From assembly GCA_016931575.1 (NCBI GenBank), contig JAFGEO010000079.1, positions 1 to 64,000 of the forward strand: a stretch of 64,000 bases of DNA, given 5' to 3'. The DNA is from Bacteroidales bacterium (lineage in GTDB: Bacteria > Bacteroidota > Bacteroidia > Bacteroidales > UBA10428). A program made the translations under genes and the position numbers. A model generated the notes under the pieces. The model had not been told where the DNA came from, did not search any database, and saw only the letters and a program-made list of their open reading frames with translations. Positions 52,689 through 61,651 of the stretch are shown piece after piece. The stretch's first letter is position 1, and each line of letters begins with the position of its first letter.

Positions 52689-54197
52689 CTATTCATCCCA
52701 TTCCGAAACCAGTCCGGAGAATTCTGCCCTGTACCCGTATGGATCAAAATTCCTGGCTGAATTGACCAGATCAAGCACCATTTCTTTCGAGCTGCTGCCC
52801 TTATATTCTGAATCTCGCATAAGTAATCCGAAGCCTGCAACGCCGGCGGCAAACCGCATATTCTCTGAGGCTGATTCCAGGCTTACCGGTATTCCTGCAA
52901 TTTTATGGTGGAGCAGCCGGCTTTCGCTTTCTTCAGGTTTTTTATACCGGAAATCAAAGAGTGCGTGTTCTTCACCTTCCACGGGATCAAGCAGGATAAG
53001 TTCATACAGGGCTGTAATGGTTTGTCCTGATCCGATTTCACCGGCATCGGTAGTGTCATTTTCGAAATCCTCTTCCTCCAGCATCCGGTTCTCATAACCA
53101 ATCAGACGATAGGAATCCACCATTGCCGGATTGAAGGTGATCTGGATCTTGGAGTCTTTGGCTACCGTATAAAATTTAGAAAGCTCATACGTGAACACCT
53201 TTTCGATTTCCGCGGCATTATCGATATATTCGTAATTGCCGTTACCCTTATCGGCGATTTGTTCCATCATATTATCGTTCAGGTTTCCGGTACCAACACC
53301 CAATACAGTCAGGTAGATGCCTGATTCCCTTTTCTCTTCGATAAGTTCCACCAGTTCGTCTGTTGAAGAAAGACCTACATTGAAATCACCGTCGGTACCC
53401 AGAATCACGCGGTTATTGCCACCGGTAATGAAATTCTCTTCAGCGATCTCATAAGCCAGGTTAATTCCTGCGCCTCCTGCTGTTGAGCCGCCTGCTTCCA
53501 GGTCGTCAATTGCCCGTTTAATGGCTCTGCGTTCATCACCGAAGGTTGAGTTTAGCAGTACTTCAGTAGAACCTGAATACGTGACGATGGCAATTTTATC
53601 CTGATCGCGAAGGTTTTCTGCCAACCGGGTAAAGCCTTCCTTTAGAATATCCAGTTTGTCAGGGGAATCCATAGAGCCTGAAACGTCGATCAGAAAGACA
53701 TAGTTAGCATAAGGCAGTTTATCTTCCGCGATGCTTATCCCTTTCATGCCGATCCGCATCAGGTGGTGTTCATCGTTCCAGGGGCAGGTTGAAATTTCCG
53801 ATTCCAGGGAAACGTTTTCCCCGGTTATAGGCTCCTTGTAGTCGAAGGTAAAGTAGTTCAGGTATTCCTCGATCCTCACCGAGGCGGCAGGAGGCTTGCT
53901 TCCCTGGCTCATGAAACGGCGCATATTGGCATAGGATGCCCCGTCTGCATCAACCGAAAAGGTTGAGACGGGCTGGTCCTTTACATCAACGAAGGGATTT
54001 TCCTCGTACTCTTCATAGTTCTCATAGCTATTACTGGGCATATCAATGTAACTCTCATAGGCCCCATATTCATAATCTTTATACCCATCATAATAATCGC
54101 AAGAGACCATGGCCAACGCTAAAAGAACCAGAACCGGGAAGAGTTTTAGTATGACCGCGAAGATTTTCTGAGTATTGACAGACAGGATTGTTTTCAT
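52689..54197 (-). CDS. YfbK-type von Willebrand factor A lipoprotein
   Basis: A 502-residue lipoprotein: signal with lipobox LALAMVSC (Cys33). Residues 34-70 are a Tyr/Asp/Glu-rich linker (DYYDGYKDYEYGAYESY). The YfbK N-terminal region follows (PVSTFSVDADGASYANMRRF), then the VWA domain with MIDAS DVSGSMDSPDK at residues 171-181 and a later LGTDGDFNVGLS. The C-terminal part (KEMVLDLVNSARNFDPYGYR) is the DUF3520-like end of this family. VWA domains bind protein partners through a metal ion; the partner is unknown. The gene is monocistronic and convergent with the HAD gene. Confidence 0.87.
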   Translation of the reverse strand: MKTILSVNTQKIFAVILKLFPVLVLLALAMVSCDYYDGYKDYEYGAYESYIDMPSNSYENYEEYEENPFVDVKDQPVSTFSVDADGASYANMRRFMSQGSKPPAASVRIEEYLNYFTFDYKEPITGENVSLESEISTCPWNDEHHLMRIGMKGISIAEDKLPYANYVFLIDVSGSMDSPDKLDILKEGFTRLAENLRDQDKIAIVTYSGSTEVLLNSTFGDERRAIKRAIDDLEAGGSTAGGAGINLAYEIAEENFITGGNNRVILGTDGDFNVGLSSTDELVELIEEKRESGIYLTVLGVGTGNLNDNMMEQIADKGNGNYEYIDNAAEIEKVFTYELSKFYTVAKDSKIQITFNPAMVDSYRLIGYENRMLEEEDFENDTTDAGEIGSGQTITALYELILLDPVEGEEHALFDFRYKKPEESESRLLHHKIAGIPVSLESASENMRFAAGVAGFGLLMRDSEYKGSSSKEMVLDLVNSARNFDPYGYRAEFSGLVSEWDE

Positions 54198-54392
54198 GCT
54201 GGTTTGTTTCGTTAAGGTCCCCGAAAGCTGTCCATTTCAAATAAAAACAGCAGTTTACGGGATACTGTTCATAATTTGAATAAAGACTTAAAAAGTGGCA
54301 AAAGGTTGCGTGAAAAAAGGAAAAATTCCTGCTAATTATCTGCTTATCCAGGGAATGGTCTCTGGGGTGAATGCAGGAGTTTCAAGTTCTTG

Positions 54393-55718
54393 TCAGTTAC
54401 AAAACTTTTTCGGCTGCCCGGTAGTCTCAATGACATTGTTCCAGAGGACTCCCTCCAGGGAGATTCGTTTGCGGTCTTTAACAGTCATGGGGATAGGGAG
54501 CAACGTAAACCTCGAGTTCCAGTAGCCTACCACGAAGCCGGTTCGGCCCGCCATGGCTGCATGCACGGCATTTTGTGCCAGAATGTTGCAGAACAGGCTG
54601 TCGTTAGCGTTTGCCGGGGCACTGCGGATAATATAGCTCGGATCGATGTATTTCATGCTGTAGGGAAAACTTTGGTGGTCGAATTCTTCCCTGATCTTAT
54701 CCCTGAGGTACATGCCGATATCTTTATACTTAACATTTCCGGAGGCATCTTTATCGTGGGTGTCTTCTGTGAACAAATGCTGACCAGCCCCCTCTGCCAC
54801 AGCGATAAGTACATGGTGTTTTGCTTCAAGCCTTTTCCTGAGCCATTTCAGCAAACCCTGTGGCCCGTAAAGCTCAAAATTCATTTCGGGTACCAGTACC
54901 AGGTTTACCTCCTGTACAGCAAGTGCTGCATTGGCAGCGATAAAACCTGAATCGCGTCCCATTAGTTTCACCAGGGCAATGCCATTATAGGCGCCCTTGG
55001 CTTCGTTGTGGGCCCCCCGCAGGATATCGGCAGCAATCGTGAAGGCCGTTTCAAAGCCAAACGACTTTTCAATCAGGTTTATATCGTTATCGATGGTCTT
55101 TGGGACGGCGGCTACGGCAATCTTCAGATTGCGACGTGTAATTTCTTCGGTGATTTTCTGTGCCCCGCGCAGGGTGCCGTCCCCGCCGATGGTGAACAGG
55201 ATATTAATATTCATACGTTCCAGGGCATCCACAATTTCGCCGCTATCCTGTGGTCCCCGTGAGGAGCCCAGGATAGAGCCGCCATGCATATGGATCTCTT
55301 CAATTTCATCCGGGACCAGGTCAATGATCTCATGTCCGTATTTTGGGATGAACCCTTCATATCCGTAGCGGATCCCGATGATCCTTTGGACCCCGTAACG
55401 GTTGTAAAGCTGCATAACCAATCCGCGGATCACGTTGTTCAGCCCCGGGCATAAACCTCCACAGGTAACGATGGCCACCTTTGTTTTTGTCGGATCAAAA
55501 TAGATCTTTTCTTTTGGCCCCCCTTTTTCAAAGGAAATTGGAGTAGTATGATTTTCAATTAGTTCATTATAATGACGCAGACTGGCATCCATCAGTACCC
55601 GTTCATCATCCCGGACGTAATTAAAGACGCCGTCGCCAAGTTCCTTTGACAGATTAAGGGGCGATTGAACGGTGCATTTACCTAAAGAGGGAACCAGGTA
55701 TTCTTCATTTGTTTGCAT
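54393..55718 (-). CDS. ATP-dependent 6-phosphofructokinase
   Basis: A 441-residue phosphofructokinase that phosphorylates fructose 6-phosphate, a key step of glycolysis. Substrate and nucleotide motifs are TCGGLCPGLNNVIRGL, GGDGTLRGAQKI and PKTIDNDINLIEKSFG. The Gly in GGDGT favours ATP over pyrophosphate as donor, whereas the Lys in PKTIDND is often seen in PPi enzymes and in the plant-like ATP clade; the pairing suggests that clade. The N-terminal 70 residues extend beyond the short bacterial PfkA form. It is monocistronic. Confidence 0.9.
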   Translation of the reverse strand: MQTNEEYLVPSLGKCTVQSPLNLSKELGDGVFNYVRDDERVLMDASLRHYNELIENHTTPISFEKGGPKEKIYFDPTKTKVAIVTCGGLCPGLNNVIRGLVMQLYNRYGVQRIIGIRYGYEGFIPKYGHEIIDLVPDEIEEIHMHGGSILGSSRGPQDSGEIVDALERMNINILFTIGGDGTLRGAQKITEEITRRNLKIAVAAVPKTIDNDINLIEKSFGFETAFTIAADILRGAHNEAKGAYNGIALVKLMGRDSGFIAANAALAVQEVNLVLVPEMNFELYGPQGLLKWLRKRLEAKHHVLIAVAEGAGQHLFTEDTHDKDASGNVKYKDIGMYLRDKIREEFDHQSFPYSMKYIDPSYIIRSAPANANDSLFCNILAQNAVHAAMAGRTGFVVGYWNSRFTLLPIPMTVKDRKRISLEGVLWNNVIETTGQPKKFCN

Positions 55719-55792
55719 GAGCTGTTAGCTTTTAAAATCTAAAAATAATAAAATGTGCTGTGTAAAATTAGCTGAGTCTCGATTTCCTTCTG

Positions 55793-56869
55793 TTAAACCT
55801 GGATTAATCTATTGAATTCTTCACCAACATTTTTCCAGGTAAGTTCCGGATTCCCCGCAATTTCCCTATGGTTTCCCTTTGGATTGTACGGGTTGTTGAA
55901 AATCTTTCTGATATGCTGTTTCAGCGATTCTTTGTCATTGAAGTAATAGGCCGAATCATGGGTTGTAACCCGGTTAAATGGATTATCTGCAGCGATGATC
56001 TTCAGCTTGGAGTACAAGGCTTCAACGAGCGAGGGGTTCGTCCCCCCTGCCATATGTCCGTGAAGGTATAGTTTGCAGTGGGAGCGATAGGCCTGAAGGA
56101 GGCCCTTGTCATAAATGGCCTCTTTGAGCATGATATTCTTTTTGCCGCCGTATTTTTTAAGGAGAAATCTGCCATACCGGGTTTGGGAGGCATTACTGAT
56201 AACAATAAGGGGAATATCGGGCAGTTCGCAAAAGGCATCCAGGATAAGTCCAAGCTGGTTTTCAGGCTCGGCACGGGCAATCACCAGGGCGTACTCATCC
56301 TTAATGCCGGGAGGGGGCAGGACATTCTCAGGGATGTGGTCGCCACCGTAACCAAGCAGGGCGGTTTTTTTGGTGAACCGACCGGGGATGCTATCCCAGA
56401 GGGCGGAATTATCTATGATCAGCATGTCAGCTTTCCAGAGAGACAACCAGCGGCTGATATACAGAAACAGCCTGGCAAAAGCATTCCATTTTGAGCGTTG
56501 CCATTCCATGCCGTCCAGGTGGACGATAATCTTTCCACGAAAAAAGGGAGCCAGCACCGGAAAGAAAATCCCTAATCCAATGCCCAGGATCAGCAGCGTA
56601 TCTTCTGGTTTACTCCTCCGGATGGAAAACAGGATGGAACGTAGGTCGTACCAAAGACTTGAAATGCCGTTTGGGTAGCTGTCAATGAAAAAACGGTGAG
56701 CCTCTCCGAACATCGGGGAACGCTCTTCTTTAGCATATAGCCGGGTGCTGCAGGCAACATACACTTCCATTTTTTTGCTCATTATGCCGGCAAGATTTTC
56801 GGCGAAGGTCTCAAAGCCTCCATAGCGTGCAGGAATTCCTGCTGAACCAATGATATATAATTTTGACAT
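55793..56869 (-). CDS. DUF1972 glycosyltransferase
   Basis: A 358-residue GT-B glycosyltransferase. The N terminus (MSKLYIIGSAGIPARYGGFE, then TFAENLAGI) is the DUF1972 signature seen in rhamnosyl- and other polysaccharide transferases. The C-terminal half has the family-4-like pattern with YALVIARAEPENQLGLILDA and HGHMAGGTNPSLVEALYSKL, where the Glu contacts the nucleotide sugar. No signal peptide; cytoplasmic face of the membrane. It is alone here, without other capsule or O-antigen genes, so the product is unknown. Confidence 0.87.
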   Translation of the reverse strand: MSKLYIIGSAGIPARYGGFETFAENLAGIMSKKMEVYVACSTRLYAKEERSPMFGEAHRFFIDSYPNGISSLWYDLRSILFSIRRSKPEDTLLILGIGLGIFFPVLAPFFRGKIIVHLDGMEWQRSKWNAFARLFLYISRWLSLWKADMLIIDNSALWDSIPGRFTKKTALLGYGGDHIPENVLPPPGIKDEYALVIARAEPENQLGLILDAFCELPDIPLIVISNASQTRYGRFLLKKYGGKKNIMLKEAIYDKGLLQAYRSHCKLYLHGHMAGGTNPSLVEALYSKLKIIAADNPFNRVTTHDSAYYFNDKESLKQHIRKIFNNPYNPKGNHREIAGNPELTWKNVGEEFNRLIQV

Positions 56870-57253
56870 CAGAAGAGAACAGACTGAACCGGGTTTAAGT
56901 TATTAACAAATGCCAAATTTGTGTTACGAATTGAACAAAAAAAACTCAAAATCAGTGTCGGATTGAACTGTAAGATCATACACCCGAATTTAAGCTTAAG
57001 TTAATTCTATCCAAATGTTTAATTAACAGACGAATACGTTTGAAATAAAGTTAAAAGACTGAATATCAATAAGTTGAATTATTTTAATAATTTTTAATCT
57101 TTTAATAATCTGATATTAAAATGGATAGATTTTATTTGAGAAAGTCAATACCAAATTCATTTTTTTTTTAGGATTTTTTTCACAAAATTGCTTACTCTAA
57201 AATTAACAGTGCCCTATAAACCTAATTACCTAAAACTAAACATAATACTTAAC
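56870..57253. other. AT-rich divergent region upstream of dnaA
   Basis: This 384-bp stretch is very AT-rich and contains repeated TTTTAATAAT units (about 57080-57120). It should hold the promoters of dnaA and of the glycosyltransferase, but no exact TAnnTTTG box is visible. I looked for TTATCCACA-type DnaA boxes and saw none, so there is no direct support for a replication origin here. Confidence 0.4.
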
Positions 57254-58675
57254 ATGCACAGGGAAGTTTGGAACAATTGTCTCAAAGTAATTAAGGATAA
57301 TGTACCATCAATAAGCTTTAGGACATGGTTCGAACCTATTGTACCCGTTAGATTGGAAAACAATATACTGACCATTCAGGTGCCCAGTCCTTTTTTTTAT
57401 GAATACCTGGAGGAAAAGTACATTGAGATCATCAGTAAAACCCTGCGTAAAGAGCTGGGTTATGATGCGAAGCTTGAATACAGTGTCGTAATGGAGTATA
57501 ACACCGCTGAGAAGCGCAGTCCGCTCACCGTAAAACTGCCTGCTCAGAACCAAAGGGATCTCAAGAACCATCCTGTATCTGTACCCTTAAATGCTGACGA
57601 AAAAACTATTAAGAATCCGTTCATCATTCCGGGATTGAAAAAGCTGGACATTGATCCGAGGTTAAACCCGGAGAACAGCTTTACCAATTTTGTTGAAGGA
57701 GAATGTAACCGATTGGCTCGCTCTGCAGGTATTGCAGTAGCTAATAATCCTGGCGGTACTGCCTTTAATCCTTTATTGATTTATGGTGATTCCGGATTAG
57801 GAAAGACACACCTGGCCCAGGCCATTGGAATTGAGGTTAAAGAGAAGTTTCCGGATAAGACTGTTCTGTATGTCAATGCCAACAAATTTCAGACTCAGTT
57901 CGTTGAATCCATCCGGAACAACAACAAAAACGATTTTCTTCATTTCTACCAAATGATTGATGTGCTGATAATTGATGATGTGCATGAATTTGCCGGGAAA
58001 GAAAAAACCCAGGACACTTTTTTCCACATCTTTAACCACCTGCATCAATCGGGAAAACAACTGATCCTGACATCTGACAAGCCACCCGTTGAATTACAGG
58101 GAATGGAGCAACGGCTTTTATCCCGTTTCAAGTGGGGACTTTCGGCTGATTTGCAGATCCCGGATTTTGAAACGCGTATTGCCATCCTGAAGCAGAAAAT
58201 TTATAAGGATGGAATTGAGATGTCGGATGAAGTGATCGAGTACATCTCGACACATATTACAGATAATATCCGGGAGCTGGAAGGTGCCCTGATATCACTC
58301 CTGGCACAATCGACACTCAACAAAAAGGAAATTACGCTGGATCTTGCCAGGGAAATGATCGACAAATTGATCAAGAATACCAAAAGAGAAGTCTCGATCG
58401 ATTATATCCAGAAGGTTGTCTGTAACTATTATGACATCGGCATTGAGATGTTACAGTCTAAAACCCGGAAGCGCGAGATTGTCCAGGCGCGGCAGGTGGC
58501 CATGTATTTTAGTAAAAACCTGACCAAATCGTCGCTGGCAACCATTGGCGCTCAGATAGGAGGGAAGGACCATGCCACGGTGCTCCATGCCTGTAAGACC
58601 GTCAATAACCTGATGGACACTGATAAACATTTTAAAAGCCAGATCGAAGACATTGAAAAGAAACTGAAATTTTAA
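57254..58675 (+). CDS. dnaA: Chromosomal replication initiator protein DnaA
   Basis: DnaA binds origin DNA and opens it with ATP. I take the ATG at 57254 (MHREVWNNCLKVIKDNVPSI, 473 residues); a TTG at 57188 in the same frame adds residues outside the family. Domain I covers the first 85 residues, domain III has Walker A YGDSGLGKTHLAQAI and Walker B VLIIDDVHEF (the usual DDIQ is DDVH here), with LILTSDKPPVEL after it. Domain IV holds the helix-turn-helix and signature GGKDHATVLHACKT. A strong terminator directly follows the stop codon. Confidence 0.95.
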   Translation: MHREVWNNCLKVIKDNVPSISFRTWFEPIVPVRLENNILTIQVPSPFFYEYLEEKYIEIISKTLRKELGYDAKLEYSVVMEYNTAEKRSPLTVKLPAQNQRDLKNHPVSVPLNADEKTIKNPFIIPGLKKLDIDPRLNPENSFTNFVEGECNRLARSAGIAVANNPGGTAFNPLLIYGDSGLGKTHLAQAIGIEVKEKFPDKTVLYVNANKFQTQFVESIRNNNKNDFLHFYQMIDVLIIDDVHEFAGKEKTQDTFFHIFNHLHQSGKQLILTSDKPPVELQGMEQRLLSRFKWGLSADLQIPDFETRIAILKQKIYKDGIEMSDEVIEYISTHITDNIRELEGALISLLAQSTLNKKEITLDLAREMIDKLIKNTKREVSIDYIQKVVCNYYDIGIEMLQSKTRKREIVQARQVAMYFSKNLTKSSLATIGAQIGGKDHATVLHACKTVNNLMDTDKHFKSQIEDIEKKLKF

Positions 58676-58700
58676 CCCCGATTTATCGGGGTTTTTTTTT
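58674..58700 (+). terminator. Intrinsic terminator of dnaA
   Basis: AACCCCGA (58674-58681) and TCGGGGTT (58686-58693) form an 8-bp stem with a TTTA loop and run into T residues up to 58700. The first two stem bases belong to the dnaA stop codon. Confidence 0.9.
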
Positions 58701-58728
58701 GAATTTTTTAGCTCATAGCTGAACCTGA

Positions 58729-59340
58729 ATGGAGCGATACACATTCAAAATATTAAAAGCGGAAGCAGAAGGAATTTTCAAAGACCGGGGAAGTAAATTT
58801 ATCGCCTATGCCTATCCTGTTGAATCGGAGGAGTCAGTTAAGGAAATTATCGGAAAGCTCAGGAAGGAACATCACAGCGCAAGGCACCATTGTTACGCAT
58901 ACCGGATTGGATTTGCGGACGCAAAATACAGGATGAATGATGACGGAGAACCCTCCGGAACAGCAGGGAAACCCATATACGGACAGCTTCTCTCATTTGA
59001 TGTAACCAATACCCTTATCGTGGTTGTAAGATACTTCGGAGGTACCCTGCTGGGTACCCCGGGACTGATCAATGCCTATCGTTCAGCGGCTGAAGATTGC
59101 CTCAGGCAGGCCGTTATCACCGAATATATTCTTACCAAAGGGGTAAGGATCGGGTTTGACTATTCTCAGCTGAACCTGGTCATGCGTGTGCTCTCGGAAG
59201 AAGGGGTCGGCGATGGGGAGAAGACCTTTATGGAGCGCTGTACCATGATGCTGGATATCCCCCTTCCCTTGTATGAAAAAGTGATGGGCAGGCTAGGTAA
59301 AATACCTGAAATACAGATTGATGATCAAGTTTTAAAATAG
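58729..59340 (+). CDS. IMPACT family protein (YigZ-like)
   Basis: A 203-residue protein of the IMPACT/YigZ family. The family signature is plain in HHSARHHCYAYRIGF, RMNDDGEPSGTAGKPIYGQL and LIVVVRYFGGTLLGTPGLIN. The C-terminal domain (VRIGFDYSQLNLVMRVLSEE) is the ferredoxin-like fold found in elongation factors. The molecular role is not settled; links to translation control and nutrient stress are reported for the eukaryotic members. It lies between the dnaA terminator and pyrB and may be expressed separately. Confidence 0.9.
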   Translation: MERYTFKILKAEAEGIFKDRGSKFIAYAYPVESEESVKEIIGKLRKEHHSARHHCYAYRIGFADAKYRMNDDGEPSGTAGKPIYGQLLSFDVTNTLIVVVRYFGGTLLGTPGLINAYRSAAEDCLRQAVITEYILTKGVRIGFDYSQLNLVMRVLSEEGVGDGEKTFMERCTMMLDIPLPLYEKVMGRLGKIPEIQIDDQVLK

Positions 59341-59403
59341 ATGTTAACAATAGTTTACTTTAGATTGATTGTTGATTAAATTTACTACATAAACCATTGA
59401 AAT

Positions 59404-60312
59404 ATGCTGAATAGAAGTCTTGTATCCATTACAGATTTTAATCGGGAGGAGTATCTGAAGGTACTGTCAGTAGCGGCAGATTTTGAGCTGAACTCCTATC
59501 AGAACCTCCTTCAGGGAAAAGTTATCGCGACACTTTTTTTTGAACCCTCGACCCGAACGCGGCTGAGCTTTGAAAGCGCAATCAATCGTTTAGGCGGAAA
59601 AGTGATCGGGTTTTCCGATTCGCAGACCACCTCAGTTACTAAAGGGGAGACTCTGAATGACACCATCCGGGTGATCAGCAATTATGCTGAACTTATTGTC
59701 ATGCGTCATACACTTGAAGGAAGTGCCAGGTACGCAAGTGAGATATCCAGGGTACCCATTGTCAATGCAGGCGATGGTGCCAATCAGCATCCCACGCAAA
59801 CCTTACTCGACTTATATTCCATTCAAAAAACCCAGGGCACCCTTGAAAACCTGAAAATTTTCATGGTTGGCGACCTGAAATACGGGAGGACGGTCCACTC
59901 ATTGCTCATGGCACTGTCGGAATTCAATACGACCTTCTACTTTATCGCACCTGATGAGCTGAAAATGCCGGTTGAATATAAATTACACCTGGAAAAAAAA
60001 GGTCTTAAATATTACGAGTCGAAGGAACTCGAAGGAAGTCTCGGGGAAGCTGATATCATTTACATGACAAGGGTACAGAAGGAACGTTTTTCAGATCCGA
60101 TTGAATACGAAAGAACAAAGAACGCATACGTATTAAAAGATTCCATGCTTTGTGGTACAAAAGATACCCTGCGGGTGCTTCATCCTCTGCCCAGAGTCAA
60201 TGAGATCCATCCCGATGTAGATGCCAATCCAAAGGCCTACTACTTTCAGCAAACTGAAAACGGGGTATATATACGTCAGGCAATTATTTCGTTAATTCTT
60301 GGTTTGAAATAG
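59404..60312 (+). CDS. pyrB: Aspartate carbamoyltransferase, catalytic chain
   Basis: PyrB joins carbamoyl phosphate and aspartate in pyrimidine synthesis. The 302-residue protein has the carbamoyl phosphate site [15 protein letters not shown], the [17 protein letters not shown] segment and the aspartate loop HPLPRVNEI. Length matches E. coli PyrB (311). It is followed 7 bp later by pyrI, so the holoenzyme should be the regulated dodecamer. A run of AT-rich bases precedes it, with a near-consensus TTTACTTTA before the start. Confidence 0.95.
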   Translation: MLNRSLVSITDFNREEYLKVLSVAADFELNSYQNLLQGKVIATLFFEPSTRTRLSFESAINRLGGKVIGFSDSQTTSVTKGETLNDTIRVISNYAELIVMRHTLEGSARYASEISRVPIVNAGDGANQHPTQTLLDLYSIQKTQGTLENLKIFMVGDLKYGRTVHSLLMALSEFNTTFYFIAPDELKMPVEYKLHLEKKGLKYYESKELEGSLGEADIIYMTRVQKERFSDPIEYERTKNAYVLKDSMLCGTKDTLRVLHPLPRVNEIHPDVDANPKAYYFQQTENGVYIRQAIISLILGLK

Positions 60313-60319
60313 AAAGCTT

Positions 60320-60775
60320 ATGAAAGATAAAAAACTGGAAGTCAGTGCCCTGAAAGACGGAACCGTCATTGACCATATTCCTGCCGACAGCCTTTTCAAA
60401 GTATTATCCATCCTGAGTCTGCAGAAAATTGAAGGGATGATCACCTTTGGGACAAACCTGCCCAGCAAAAGACTGGGAAAAAAAGCGATTATCAAGCTTT
60501 CCGATGTCTTTTTCAAAGACAAGGATATCAACAGGATCGCCCTGATCGCGCCGGATGCCAAGCTGAATATTATAAAAGATTACCAGGTGATCGAGAAAAG
60601 GATCGTGCAGGTCCCTGATGAGATTACCGGCATTGTTAAATGTGTCAATCCAATGTGTGTCACCAACCACGAAAAGGTACCGACGCGATTTCATGTGCTG
60701 GATAAAAAGCAAATGAAACTCAGGTGCCATTTTTGTGAGAAAATGACCGATAAGGAGCACATGCAGATATTGTAA
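60320..60775 (+). CDS. pyrI: Aspartate carbamoyltransferase, regulatory chain
   Basis: PyrI binds CTP or ATP and controls PyrB allosterically. The 151-residue protein has the allosteric N-terminal domain (DGTVIDHIPADSLFKVLSIL) and the zinc domain with C108-x4-C113-x22-C136-x2-C139, matching the E. coli site, which links it to PyrB. It lies 7 bp after pyrB and is co-transcribed. Its stop lies 6 bp before the stop of the opposite-strand DUF4293 gene. Confidence 0.94.
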   Translation: MKDKKLEVSALKDGTVIDHIPADSLFKVLSILSLQKIEGMITFGTNLPSKRLGKKAIIKLSDVFFKDKDINRIALIAPDAKLNIIKDYQVIEKRIVQVPDEITGIVKCVNPMCVTNHEKVPTRFHVLDKKQMKLRCHFCEKMTDKEHMQIL

Positions 60776-60781
60776 TTGTAC

Positions 60782-61441
60782 TTAGCGGAGCCTTTCGTAC
60801 GACTTAATAAGAATGTCGTCCCGGCGTATAAAACGGAAAGCCTGGAACAATAATACCACATTCACCAGGGGAATGATAAGCGTCCACCTGAGATGGGGAT
60901 CAAAAACTTTCATGCCCTTCTCAAGGCCGATCCCGGCTTTAAAAAGCAGGTAATACCCAACGATAGCCAGTAAAATACCCAGCGTCAGAAGGATATTAAA
61001 GACACAGAGCCTCATTTGTAACTTGCGGTTATTGAAAAGGAAGATGGTTATCAGGCTTAGTAAACCTGTGATGATTACCAGTGCGGTAAGCGCAAAGGTA
61101 TTGTTGTAGACTGTATCCGTATCATAGAGATTTTGCAGTCCCCTGAAGTTGAGCATCAGGTGTACAACCTTCAGCCTTGTAACCTGCCGTGTAAGGGGTT
61201 GGTTGTCCAGGCCTGAGATTTCAGAATCTGCAAGTACTACTGAATCTGCCAGGGCCTCTGATCCGGTTTCGGCCATCAGGGAGTCGGTATTCTGAATGGC
61301 GGAATCTTTGATTTCAGGATTGACAACTTCAGTTACGGTAACAAGTTTTTTGCCGCCGAATCCGGAGTATGGGAGTTTAATAAACAATCCTGTCAGGATC
61401 AATGTCAGGGCAAGGAATACGGTTTGAACTCTTATAAGCAT
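60782..61441 (-). CDS. DUF4293 family membrane protein
   Basis: A 219-residue Bacteroidota protein with the DUF4293 opening (MLIRVQTVFLALTLILTGLF). It has four membrane helices: one at 8-25, then FALTALVIITGLLSLITIFL, FNILLTLGILLAIVGYYLLF and WTLIIPLVNVVLLFQAFRFI. Between helix 1 and 2 is a polar loop rich in Asp, Ser and Ala (about residues 30-90). The function is unknown. An exact -7 promoter box lies 20 bp upstream. Confidence 0.85.
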   Translation of the reverse strand: MLIRVQTVFLALTLILTGLFIKLPYSGFGGKKLVTVTEVVNPEIKDSAIQNTDSLMAETGSEALADSVVLADSEISGLDNQPLTRQVTRLKVVHLMLNFRGLQNLYDTDTVYNNTFALTALVIITGLLSLITIFLFNNRKLQMRLCVFNILLTLGILLAIVGYYLLFKAGIGLEKGMKVFDPHLRWTLIIPLVNVVLLFQAFRFIRRDDILIKSYERLR

Positions 61442-61460
61442 ACTACAAATTTTTGAGCCA

Positions 61461-61468
61461 CAAATATA
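61461..61468 (-). promoter_or_regulatory. -7 promoter box for the DUF4293 gene
   Basis: Exact TATATTTG on the minus strand, with TTCGG (61487-61491, minus strand) 18 bp upstream as a possible -33 element. It predicts a short leader of about 13 nt. Confidence 0.55.
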
Positions 61469-61584
61469 AGCATCTTCAGTTACATACCGAAGATATACTT
61501 TCAGTCTTACACCTATTCAGAGAAACTTTTCCTGTGTTTATAAGTGAAATGCCGTTCAGGAATGCGTATGTTAATTTTATTGAC

Positions 61585-61592
61585 TATTTTTG
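61585..61592 (+). promoter_or_regulatory. -7 promoter box for transketolase
   Basis: Exact TATTTTTG, 59 bp before the transketolase ATG. No convincing -33 element was found at the usual distance. Confidence 0.5.
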
Positions 61593-61651
61593 CATTTCTT
61601 CAAGTCTAGATGACTAAATAAGTCAGTTAATTAATTATTAAACAATACATT

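Noticed and set aside
56870..57253. Possible replication origin upstream of dnaA
   Set aside because: AT-rich repeats are present, but I found no TTATCCACA-like DnaA boxes, so the origin is not supported.
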